The notes under the pieces were generated by a model, which saw only the letters and a list, made by a program, of their open reading frames with translations, was not told the DNA's origin and did no database searches. Positions 17,156 through 24,391 of a stretch of 64,000 nt of DNA are shown in pieces; the stretch's first letter is position 1; each line of letters begins with the position of its first letter. The stretch covers positions 1-64,000 of the forward strand of contig NZGF01000004.1 of the NCBI GenBank assembly GCA_002690915.1. Reading direction: 5' to 3'. Origin of the DNA: Crocinitomicaceae bacterium. Lineage in GTDB: Bacteria > Bacteroidota > Bacteroidia > Flavobacteriales_D > Sanyastnellaceae. Position numbers and translations under genes: made by a program.

Positions 17156-19222
17156 ATGAACGCATCCACCTCTTTAGAAACCGGCGTCAAAGCATTGCTT
17201 GAAGCCTTTCGCACCATGAGCACTGCACGTGCCATGAGTGACCTCTTCGAGGAACATGCGCGGTTGACCTCAAAATACGTTCACGCCTGCTCGCGAGGGC
17301 ACGAGGCAATCCAGTGGGCCACCGGGCGGATGCTCGAGCACCAGGACTACCTCAGCGCCTACTACCGAGACGACTGCTTGCTGCTGAGTCTAGGCATGAA
17401 GCCAGAAGAGTTGATGCTTCAGCTGCTTGCCAAAGGCGACGACCCCTTTAGCGGCGGCCGCACCTATTATAGTCATCCGTCGCTTAACCAAGAGGGGCTA
17501 CCTCGCATTCCTCATCAGAGCAGTGCCACAGGTATGCAAGCCATCCCAGCAGCGGGTATTGCGATGGGCCTCCAATACAAAGAGCTTCTGGGTATTCCTC
17601 AAGACCGAGAAGGAGCGCCACCGGTTGTTGTATGTTCCATTGGCGATGCAGCCATCACCGAGGGAGAGGTCAGCGAGGCGCTGCACATGAGTGACTTGCG
17701 TGAACTGCCCATCATCTGGCTGGTTCAAGACAACGAATGGGACATTTCGGCGCATGCTTCAGAAATACGTTCTCACGATGCTTCCACCTTGGCCAAGGCA
17801 TTTCCGCTAATCAAGGCTATGGAGATTGATGGTGCCGACGCCGAGGCAAGCATGAATGCCTTGCTTGAAGCGTTCAAATACGTCCGAACCAAGCGTAAGC
17901 CGATACTTATACATGCCCACGTGCCGCTGCTAGGCCACCACACCAGCGGCGTTCGAAAAGAGTGGTACCGGGACGACTTGGAAGAACACGAAAAGCGCGA
18001 TCCACTCGTTGCCTTGCGGAAACGGTTGCAGAAACTTGGCATCGCAAGCGAAGCCTTGGACACTATTCACTCGGAGGTGACTGCAGAGGTCGAGGCCGCG
18101 TTTGAACGGGCGCAAAGCCATGATGAACCAGATCCTGCAACGTTAGCTCAGCATGCCTTGGCACCGGCTTCAATTACGGAAGAGGAAGGCACTCGCGAAG
18201 GCACCGATGACGAGCCCACCTTGATGGTGGATTGTGCCTTGCACGCTATGCAAGAAATCTTGGCTGCCCACCCCGAAGCCCTGTTGTATGGTCAGGACGT
18301 AGGCGGACGATTGGGCGGCGTTTTTCGAGAAGCCGCAACACTCGCAGAGAAATTCGGAGACCAACGCGTCTTCAACACCCCCATCCAAGAAGCCTTCATC
18401 ATTGGTTCCACAGCTGGTATGTCAGCCGCAGGACTGCGGCCGATTGTAGAGGTGCAATTCGCTGACTATCTCTGGCCCGGCCTGAATCAACTTTTCACCG
18501 AACTCAGCCGAAGCTACTTCCTGTCAAACGGTCAGTGGCCTATTCACAGCTTGATTCGTGTCCCCATTGGTGCCTATGGTTCCGGGGGGCCCTACCACAG
18601 TTCGAGCATTGAATCGGTCTTGGCGAATATCCGGGGCATCAAGGTGGTCTATCCGTCCAATGGCGCAGACTTAAAAGGCCTGCTCAAATCCGCCTTTTAT
18701 GATCCGAATCCGGTCGTTGTGCTGGAGCACAAAGGGCTCTATTGGTCGAAAATTCCAGGAACAGAAGCCGCCAAAGTCATCGAACCGGATGCGGCTTATC
18801 GCGTGCCCATTGGGAAAGGGCGCATGGTGACCGAGATACAGACCGGTAAGGAAAGTGCATGTACCATCATCACCTATGGACGGGGAGTGTACTGGTCACA
18901 GGCCGCAGCCGCGGAATTTGAGGGTCAGGTGGAGATTTTAGATTTGCGCACCATAAGCCCTGTGGATTTTGAATTGATTGCCGAACGGATCACGTGCACA
19001 CACCGCGCTTTGATCGTCACAGAAGAACCCGTCAACAATGGGTTTGCCCAGGCACTGGCCGGTCGCATCGGCTCTGAACTCTTTGCGGAACTCGACGCAC
19101 CCGTACTCGTCGTGGGCTCCATGGAGACCCCCGCCATTCCTTTAAATGAGAACTTGGAGCGTTTCGTACTTGTGAATGAATCGAAGGTGCGAACTGCCCT
19201 GTTGCAAACATTGGACTATTGA
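17156..19222 (+). CDS. One-piece 2-oxoacid dehydrogenase E1 (alpha and beta fused)
   Basis: 688 residues. Residues 1-330 are the E1 alpha half with the thiamine-diphosphate motif GDAAITEGEV ... VQDN near residues 163-193. Residues 345-688 are the beta half (YGQDVGGRLGGVFREA, FNTPIQEAFIIGSTAGMSAAGLRPIVEVQFADY, the transketolase pyrimidine domain, and the C-terminal transketolase domain). The enzyme decarboxylates a 2-oxoacid and passes the acyl group to lipoyl E2. Fused E1 of this size is common in Bacteroidota and is usually assigned to branched-chain 2-oxoacids, although pyruvate cannot be excluded. It is divergent from the DapF-Lnb operon with a 53-bp gap, and its stop overlaps the next start. 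Confidence 0.87.
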   Translation: MNASTSLETGVKALLEAFRTMSTARAMSDLFEEHARLTSKYVHACSRGHEAIQWATGRMLEHQDYLSAYYRDDCLLLSLGMKPEELMLQLLAKGDDPFSGGRTYYSHPSLNQEGLPRIPHQSSATGMQAIPAAGIAMGLQYKELLGIPQDREGAPPVVVCSIGDAAITEGEVSEALHMSDLRELPIIWLVQDNEWDISAHASEIRSHDASTLAKAFPLIKAMEIDGADAEASMNALLEAFKYVRTKRKPILIHAHVPLLGHHTSGVRKEWYRDDLEEHEKRDPLVALRKRLQKLGIASEALDTIHSEVTAEVEAAFERAQSHDEPDPATLAQHALAPASITEEEGTREGTDDEPTLMVDCALHAMQEILAAHPEALLYGQDVGGRLGGVFREAATLAEKFGDQRVFNTPIQEAFIIGSTAGMSAAGLRPIVEVQFADYLWPGLNQLFTELSRSYFLSNGQWPIHSLIRVPIGAYGSGGPYHSSSIESVLANIRGIKVVYPSNGADLKGLLKSAFYDPNPVVVLEHKGLYWSKIPGTEAAKVIEPDAAYRVPIGKGRMVTEIQTGKESACTIITYGRGVYWSQAAAAEFEGQVEILDLRTISPVDFELIAERITCTHRALIVTEEPVNNGFAQALAGRIGSELFAELDAPVLVVGSMETPAIPLNENLERFVLVNESKVRTALLQTLDY

Positions 19223-19752
19223 TGAAGCGCATCCTCATGTTCATTATGCTTGCAGGCCATGCAGTTGCTGGCGCCCAAAGTGATTGGAGCGGCGAGGTAG
19301 TGTTCGATGTCAATCCTTTGCATACCAGTAAGAGCCAGTGGGATTACATCCCCCACACCATTATTTACCAAACCAATGGGGAACGTTGGAGGGTGCTTGA
19401 ACAAGGTACGAGCTTTGAACGCGTTTGGATTGGGGAGCACGCAGCACCTGAGCACCACATTTTATTCCATTTCCTTGGTCATGCAGTAGAACTCGAGTCG
19501 TCCTGTTCGGCGAAGCGAACACCACAATTCAAGTGGGGTCTTGCCCCGTGTCCATGGAGCACAGATGCATTGGGCGAGAAGCTTTTCGTCCAAGACGGTC
19601 CCGTACAGTACGCACTTACGGAACGTTCATTGCACACTGTAAAACACTCCGATTGGGACCGAAAACACTTTCACCTGCCCGGTGGCTATGAACCCATGGA
19701 CAAACCCGGGTTGTCAGCATTGCTCCAATCGCTAGGTCAAACCCGGCATTAA
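19222..19752 (+). CDS. Secreted hypothetical protein downstream of E1
   Basis: 176 residues. The ATG at 19222 shares its first A with the TGA stop of the E1 gene (TGATG), so translation is probably coupled; a TTG one codon earlier is less likely. The N-terminus MKRILMFIMLAGHAVAGAQ is a signal peptide. The body begins WSGEVVFDVNP and contains TIIYQTNGERWRVLEQ, as in small periplasmic proteins that bind or report on metabolites, but no family is recognised. Two Cys (SSCSAK and APCPWS) could form a disulfide. It carries no lipobox and no T9SS domain. Confidence 0.6.
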   Translation: MKRILMFIMLAGHAVAGAQSDWSGEVVFDVNPLHTSKSQWDYIPHTIIYQTNGERWRVLEQGTSFERVWIGEHAAPEHHILFHFLGHAVELESSCSAKRTPQFKWGLAPCPWSTDALGEKLFVQDGPVQYALTERSLHTVKHSDWDRKHFHLPGGYEPMDKPGLSALLQSLGQTRH

Positions 19753-19844
19753 ATTCAAACCATTCCCAGCAGTCTTTGTGGACGTGGGATTGTATTTTCC
19801 ATCGGTTCAGCGAACTTTTCGTGCATCCGAGTAATTGAACAGGT

Positions 19845-20915
19845 ATGCAGGAGCAATTGGGTACATCATGGAACGTAGCGTCCGTACATCGCGAAGGCCC
19901 TGAGGCGGTGCGTGTTCGCATAGCACCTCAGCATCCCAACAATCCAACATTACAGTGCAATTTGGCTGGAGGCTTTGTTACCTTCTCTTTGCCCACCCCC
20001 ACCCTCCTGCACCGGACCTATTCGGTGGTTGAGCAGGACGCTAAAGGATTGGAATTTGTTGTAAAAAACGTGCGCGGAGGCCAAGCAAGTCGCTTCTTTA
20101 GCTCGGTAATCCAAGAAGGCGACACGTTAGAAATGATGGCGTTTGGAAATGCGCTGTGGCAACCGGAGTGGGACGATCACCCGCAACATTTCATTGCTTT
20201 TGCCGGCGGCATCGGTATGTCCCCCATTATCAGTTGTATGCAGCGCGCTTTGAATAGCAACGTCGGGCATCGATTTACCTTGTACCAATCTTCCCGATCA
20301 GAACGCCGTCGATTGTTTTCCAAAGAATTAGAACAGCTGCGCAAGAGCCCGATGTGTTCTGTTTATCAGCTGTATACAGAAACACAGAACCGCTCCATTC
20401 CCAGTGCTGGTCGCGTCACGAGAGAGCGGGTCATTCAATGGCTCGAAAACCATCCAGACGCGAGCACAGCCAACTATTTGGTCAGCGCTCCACATGGCAT
20501 GATGGAAGCGGTGCACCGCGGATTAGACGCGCTGGATGTGCCAATGGCGCAACGATTTACGGAGCACTTTACAAACCGCCCGTTGAGTCACGAAACGGAA
20601 GTTCTCCACCCAACCGCAAGCGCAGCTCCACGTCCGCATTGCACATTGGAAATCGAACAGGACAGCGGAACTCAATCCTTTACCATGTACGGGGAAGGCA
20701 GGAGCATTCTTGACGCAGCAACGGATGCAGGCGTTGAGGTCCCTGCTAGTTGCAGCGGTGGAATTTGCTTGGCATGCCAAGCACAAGTTGTCGAAGGAGA
20801 AGTACAGCTCCACGGCATCAGTGGACTGACCGAAGAAGAAAAAGCAAAAGGCATGGTACTCTGTTGCCGTTCACAGCCCAAGTCGAAGCGGCTCAGACTC
20901 CGTTTAATCAACTGA
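19845..20915 (+). CDS. Ferredoxin reductase-type flavoprotein with C-terminal 2Fe-2S domain (PaaE-like)
   Basis: 356 residues. The N-terminal third is an FAD-binding beta-barrel (RTYSVVEQD), the middle an NAD(P)-binding fold (FAGGIGMSPIISCM, LYQSSRSERRRLF), and the last ~90 residues a plant-type ferredoxin with CSGGICLACQ and a final LCC, giving the C-x4-C-x2-C ... C cluster ligands. It moves electrons from NAD(P)H through FAD and the iron-sulfur centre to a partner oxygenase or desaturase. The layout matches PaaE and related reductases. No phenylacetate oxygenase genes are nearby, so the partner is unknown. It converges with queE nine bases downstream. Confidence 0.83.
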   Translation: MQEQLGTSWNVASVHREGPEAVRVRIAPQHPNNPTLQCNLAGGFVTFSLPTPTLLHRTYSVVEQDAKGLEFVVKNVRGGQASRFFSSVIQEGDTLEMMAFGNALWQPEWDDHPQHFIAFAGGIGMSPIISCMQRALNSNVGHRFTLYQSSRSERRRLFSKELEQLRKSPMCSVYQLYTETQNRSIPSAGRVTRERVIQWLENHPDASTANYLVSAPHGMMEAVHRGLDALDVPMAQRFTEHFTNRPLSHETEVLHPTASAAPRPHCTLEIEQDSGTQSFTMYGEGRSILDAATDAGVEVPASCSGGICLACQAQVVEGEVQLHGISGLTEEEKAKGMVLCCRSQPKSKRLRLRLIN

Positions 20916-20924
20916 GACTGAACA

Positions 20925-21539
20925 TTAGGGCAATCCTAGATACTTGTGGGTCTGCAGGCTAATGCGCCACTCGGGATTTTCTTGCACAAATGCAATCGTA
21001 TAGCTCAAGACCTTTTGCCGTCGATCCCATTCAGGCTGAAAGTATAAGCGTGCATCCGTTTGCAGGAGAGCAGCATGTTCCTTCCCCCACACTAAATCGT
21101 GCCGGTTCACAACGATAACCTTGAGCTCATCCGTTTGCCCGTATATACCATCCAATGGCGCCTTGAATCGCTTCGGGGAAAAGGTGACCCAATCCCACGT
21201 TCCCGTCAAAGGATGGGTTCCGGACGTCTCAATGTGGGTGTGAAGACCCGCCGCTTTTAAGCCGTCGGTTAGCGCCCTGAGGTCGTGCATAGCCGGCTCT
21301 CCTCCTGTAATGACGCAAATGGGCGCTTTTGACGCCACCGCTTCATCCACCAGGTTGCCGGCGAGAACAAGCGGATGGGCATTCACATCCCAGCTTTCCT
21401 TAACATCGCAAAAAGCGCAACCCACATCGCAACCGCCCAAGCGGATAAACCATGCCGCTGCTCCGGTATAAGCGCCCTCCCCTTGCACGGTCAGGAAACG
21501 CTCCATGACCGGATACCCCTGGTCACGCCAATTTGCCAT
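20925..21539 (-). CDS. queE: QueE, 7-carboxy-7-deazaguanine synthase
   Basis: 204 residues from the ATG at 21539. It is a radical SAM enzyme that converts 6-carboxytetrahydropterin to 7-carboxy-7-deazaguanine in queuosine synthesis. Marks: YPVMERFLTVQGEG at the N-terminus and the cluster motif C37-x3-C41-x2-C44 (CDVGCAFC), then VITGGEPAMH. The chosen start overlaps the end of rimO by 17 bases; a start at 21548 adds three residues, and one at 21506 would lose conserved residues. It is the last gene of the rpmG-ftsY-rimO cluster. Other queuosine genes are not in the window. Confidence 0.9.
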   Translation of the reverse strand: MANWRDQGYPVMERFLTVQGEGAYTGAAAWFIRLGGCDVGCAFCDVKESWDVNAHPLVLAGNLVDEAVASKAPICVITGGEPAMHDLRALTDGLKAAGLHTHIETSGTHPLTGTWDWVTFSPKRFKAPLDGIYGQTDELKVIVVNRHDLVWGKEHAALLQTDARLYFQPEWDRRQKVLSYTIAFVQENPEWRISLQTHKYLGLP

Positions 21540-22836
21540 GCAAATCAAATTCAGAAGCTGCCTCTATGCGCACTTGGACAAAATCGCCAATGCGCAAATG
21601 AACATCGTCCGGCGTCTGGATGCGGACCTCATTGTCTACGTCTGGCGAATCCCATTCGGTGCGCCCGACCCATTCGCCATCTTCGATTCGGTCGATGAGG
21701 ACGCGATGCTCCGTTCCGACGAACTTCTGGTTAAGTTCGAATGAAATCCCGGCCTGTTGCGTCATAATTTCATCAACGCGCTTTTTCTTGACCTCCTCGG
21801 GGACGTCATCACTCATGGTGTATGCGTGGGTGTTCTCCTCGTGTGAGTAAGTAAAGCAACCAACCCGTTCAAACCGCATACGCTCCGTCCAGCGCATCAT
21901 GTCTTCGTGGTGGGCTTCTGTCTCGCCCGGGAATCCGCAAATCAAGGTCGTACGCAACGCGATTTCTGGCATCCGATTCCGGATGTCCCCGATGAGCCGG
22001 TCCATCTTGACTTGTGTGATGCCGCGGCGCATGGCACGCAACATGTCATCCGACGCGTGCTGCAAAGGCATATCAAGGTAGTTGCAGACGTTGGGCTTCC
22101 TCGCCATCACATCGAGTACATCCATAGGAAAGCCCGTGGGAAAAGCGTAATGCAAGCGAATCCAATCGATGCCCTCCACATCGCTCAACCGGTCCACCAA
22201 TTCCGCGAGTTTCCGCTTTTTGTAGAGGTCGAGGCCATAGTACGTCAAGTCCTGTGCGATCAAAATCAATTCCCTCGATCCGTTGGCCGCCAGCGATTGA
22301 GCGTGGGTCACCAAGTCCTCCATCGGCGTCGAGACGTGCTTGCCACGCATCAACGGGATGGCACAAAATGCACAAGGACGGTCGCAACCCTCGGCGATTT
22401 TGAGGTATGCATAATGGGCGGGTGTCGTAAGCAACCGCTCACCGACCAATTGCTTTTTGTAATCAGCACGCAAGGTCTTCAATAACCTTGGTAAATCACG
22501 GGTACCGAACCACGCATCCACCTCTGGAATTCCTTCCTGCAGTTCGTCTTTGTAGCGCTCCGATAAACAACCCGTGACATAAACGCGGTCCACGTAGCCC
22601 GCTTTTTTTGCCTGGGAAAACTGAATGATGGTATCGATGCTCTCCTGTTTGGCGCTCTCAATGAACCCGCACGTATTAACGATGACTATGCCGGCATCAT
22701 CCGCTTTTGATTCGTGCTCAACCTCAAATTCGTTGGCCCGCAATTGACCCATCAAGACTTCAGAGTCGTAAATATTCTTGGCGCATCCCAATGTCACCAC
22801 ATTGACTTTGCGCGGTTTCGTCGTTCGGGTTCTCAT
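21523..22836 (-). CDS. rimO: RimO, ribosomal protein S12 methylthiotransferase
   Basis: 437 residues. It adds a methylthio group to the conserved Asp of ribosomal protein S12, using two 4Fe-4S clusters. The N-terminal domain has VVTLGCAKNIYDSE and NTCGFIESA, and the radical SAM domain has CDRPCAFCAIPLMRG (C-x3-C-x2-C). A TRAM domain closes the protein (GTEHRVLIDRIEDGEWVGRT onward). The SAKQESIDTI stretch favours RimO over MiaB. Its start overlaps the ftsY stop as ATGA. Confidence 0.93.
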   Translation of the reverse strand: MRTRTTKPRKVNVVTLGCAKNIYDSEVLMGQLRANEFEVEHESKADDAGIVIVNTCGFIESAKQESIDTIIQFSQAKKAGYVDRVYVTGCLSERYKDELQEGIPEVDAWFGTRDLPRLLKTLRADYKKQLVGERLLTTPAHYAYLKIAEGCDRPCAFCAIPLMRGKHVSTPMEDLVTHAQSLAANGSRELILIAQDLTYYGLDLYKKRKLAELVDRLSDVEGIDWIRLHYAFPTGFPMDVLDVMARKPNVCNYLDMPLQHASDDMLRAMRRGITQVKMDRLIGDIRNRMPEIALRTTLICGFPGETEAHHEDMMRWTERMRFERVGCFTYSHEENTHAYTMSDDVPEEVKKKRVDEIMTQQAGISFELNQKFVGTEHRVLIDRIEDGEWVGRTEWDSPDVDNEVRIQTPDDVHLRIGDFVQVRIEAASEFDLHGKLA

Positions 22837-23813
22837 GATCCTGAGGGGCTTTGGGATTCCCAGTTTGCAGGCAGCAAGCTATCAATGAATTCAATCACCT
22901 CAAAGTCCTGCAAGTCCTCCATTTTTTCACCGATGCCAATGAAGCGAACCGGAATGCTCAATTGGTCGGAGATTGCTAGCACTACGCCGCCTTGGGCAGT
23001 GCCGTCAAGCTTGGTCAGAATCAATCCGGTCACGTCGGTGGCAGACGTAAATTGTTTCGCTTGCTCTACGGCATTTTGGCCAGTCGAACCGTCCAATACC
23101 AACAGCACTTCGTGCGGTGCGCCAGGAACGATACGCTCCATCACGCGGCGGATTTTGGTCAATTCTTCCATCAGGCCACGCTTGTTGTGAAGGCGGCCTG
23201 CAGTGTCTATGATGACCACTTCGGAATTGCGCGCCACAGCAGCTTCAAGGGTGTCAAATGCCACGGCTGCCGGGTCAGCGCCCATATGCTGGGCGATGAT
23301 GTCCACGCCTGCGCGTTCTGACCAAATCTTCAATTGATCGATGGCCGCTGCGCGAAAGGTGTCAGCCGCACCGAGCAACACCCGCTTCCCCGCTTGCTTA
23401 TGCCGCCAAGCCAGCTTACCAATGGATGTGGTCTTGCCCACACCGTTGACGCCAACAACCATGACCACACGGGGCTGACCGGAGGCCGTTTCTTCTATGG
23501 CGGCGGCTTGGGAAGCCTCGGCAAACAGCCCGCCGATCTCTTCGCGCAGCATGGCATACAGCTCTTCCACCTCGGCGTAAGCTTCAAACCGTGCTCGCTT
23601 TCGCAGACGATCGAGAATCTTCATAGTGGTGTCTACCCCCACATCTGCCGTGATCAACGCTTCTTCGAGTTCATCCATCAAATCCTCATCTACGCGGCGG
23701 CGGCCGGTAAGGACCTTCGAAAGCTTCTGGAAGACGTTCGTACGTGACTTTTCCAGTCCGCTGTCCAAGCTTTCCTTTTGCTTGCCGGAGAAAATACGTT
23801 TGAAAAAACTCAT
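22833..23813 (-). CDS. ftsY: FtsY, signal recognition particle receptor
   Basis: 326 residues from the ATG at 23813 (MSFFKRIFSGKQKESL); the longer frame to 23876 runs into the terminator hairpin upstream and is unlikely to be translated. FtsY is the SRP-receptor GTPase that delivers ribosomes to the Sec translocon. Seen: the four-helix N domain, P-loop GVNGVGKTTSIGKLA, DTFRAAA, DTAGRLHNK and TKLDGTAQGG. The acidic A domain of the E. coli protein is absent, as is usual in Bacteroidota. It overlaps rimO. Confidence 0.95.
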   Translation of the reverse strand: MSFFKRIFSGKQKESLDSGLEKSRTNVFQKLSKVLTGRRRVDEDLMDELEEALITADVGVDTTMKILDRLRKRARFEAYAEVEELYAMLREEIGGLFAEASQAAAIEETASGQPRVVMVVGVNGVGKTTSIGKLAWRHKQAGKRVLLGAADTFRAAAIDQLKIWSERAGVDIIAQHMGADPAAVAFDTLEAAVARNSEVVIIDTAGRLHNKRGLMEELTKIRRVMERIVPGAPHEVLLVLDGSTGQNAVEQAKQFTSATDVTGLILTKLDGTAQGGVVLAISDQLSIPVRFIGIGEKMEDLQDFEVIEFIDSLLPANWESQSPSGS

Positions 23814-23835
23814 GATGAACGAAGATTTTAGGGAT

Positions 23836-23868
23836 AAAAAAAGGGCCGTCTCCACTGGAGTTCGGCCC
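23836..23868 (-). terminator. Terminator or attenuator between DUF4295 gene and ftsY
   Basis: On the minus strand GGGCCG pairs with CGGCCC, with an inner CTCC/GGAG stem, followed by seven T (A-run 23836-23842). It ends only 22 bases before the ftsY ATG, so transcripts from rpmG would have to read through it to reach ftsY-rimO. Confidence 0.75.
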
Positions 23869-23890
23869 AATTCCATGCGTTAGCGCACAA

Positions 23891-24046
23891 TCAGTCGCGA
23901 GCCAACCAGTCTTTTACGTCGTCGTTGTGAACCACCTCCTCTCGGAAGGTATATGCACCGGACTTCGCGCTACGAACCATCTTAATCACTTTCGTATGCT
24001 GCTTTCCTCCACCAGTTTGGAGCGATGCTACTGTTTTCTTTGCCAT
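23891..24046 (-). CDS. DUF4295 small basic protein
   Basis: 51 residues, read by hand from ATG at 24046 to TGA at 23893-23891. It begins MAKKTVASLQTGGGKQ, is rich in Lys and Arg in the first half, and ends DVKDWLARD. This is the Bacteroidota-specific DUF4295 family, which is nearly always found between rpmG and ftsY, as here. Its position and charge suggest a ribosome-associated protein; this is inference, and I know of no proven function. Eight bases separate it from rpmG. Confidence 0.88.
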   Translation of the reverse strand: MAKKTVASLQTGGGKQHTKVIKMVRSAKSGAYTFREEVVHNDDVKDWLARD

Positions 24047-24054
24047 GGCTCAGT

Positions 24055-24237
24055 TTATTTAATCTCTTTGTGGAGGGTGTTTTTGCGCAACACCGGATTG
24101 TACTTCTTTAATTCAATACGATCCGGCGTGTTCTTCCGGTTCTTTGTCGTGATGTAACGGGAAGTTCCAGGCATGCCAGAGGTCTTATGCTCTGTGCATT
24201 CCAAAATCACTTGTACACGGTTGCCTTTCTTGGCCAT
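24055..24237 (-). CDS. rpmG: Ribosomal protein bL33
   Basis: 60 residues from the ATG at 24237 ([18 protein letters not shown]), ending [11 protein letters not shown]. The sequence [19 protein letters not shown] is characteristic of bL33, a protein of the large ribosomal subunit. It has a single Cys, so it is the zinc-free (C-minus) form. The usual partner rpmB (bL28) is not next to it here. It is the first gene of the minus-strand cluster, with a promoter just upstream. Confidence 0.95.
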   Translation of the reverse strand: MAKKGNRVQVILECTEHKTSGMPGTSRYITTKNRKNTPDRIELKKYNPVLRKNTLHKEIK

Positions 24238-24255
24238 CTTTCGAAAATTGGACTG

Positions 24256-24285
24256 CAAATATAACCATTCCTGACGACCTAACAA
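24256..24285 (-). promoter_or_regulatory. Promoter of rpmG cluster (TTG-N19-TATATTTG)
   Basis: On the minus strand TTG (24285-24283) is followed after exactly 19 bases by TATATTTG (24263-24256), matching the Bacteroidota housekeeping consensus TTTG-N19-TAnnTTTG. Predicted transcription start is about 12-15 bases before the rpmG ATG. Confidence 0.72.
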
Positions 24286-24391
24286 GGGGTTTGACCAAAC
24301 CCAACAATCCAACGTGGAAAAGCCGGGCGGATTCCCCCTGCAGGCGGGTGTTTCCCGTCTTAGCTTTCATTGCTTCAAGGATCGACCCACC

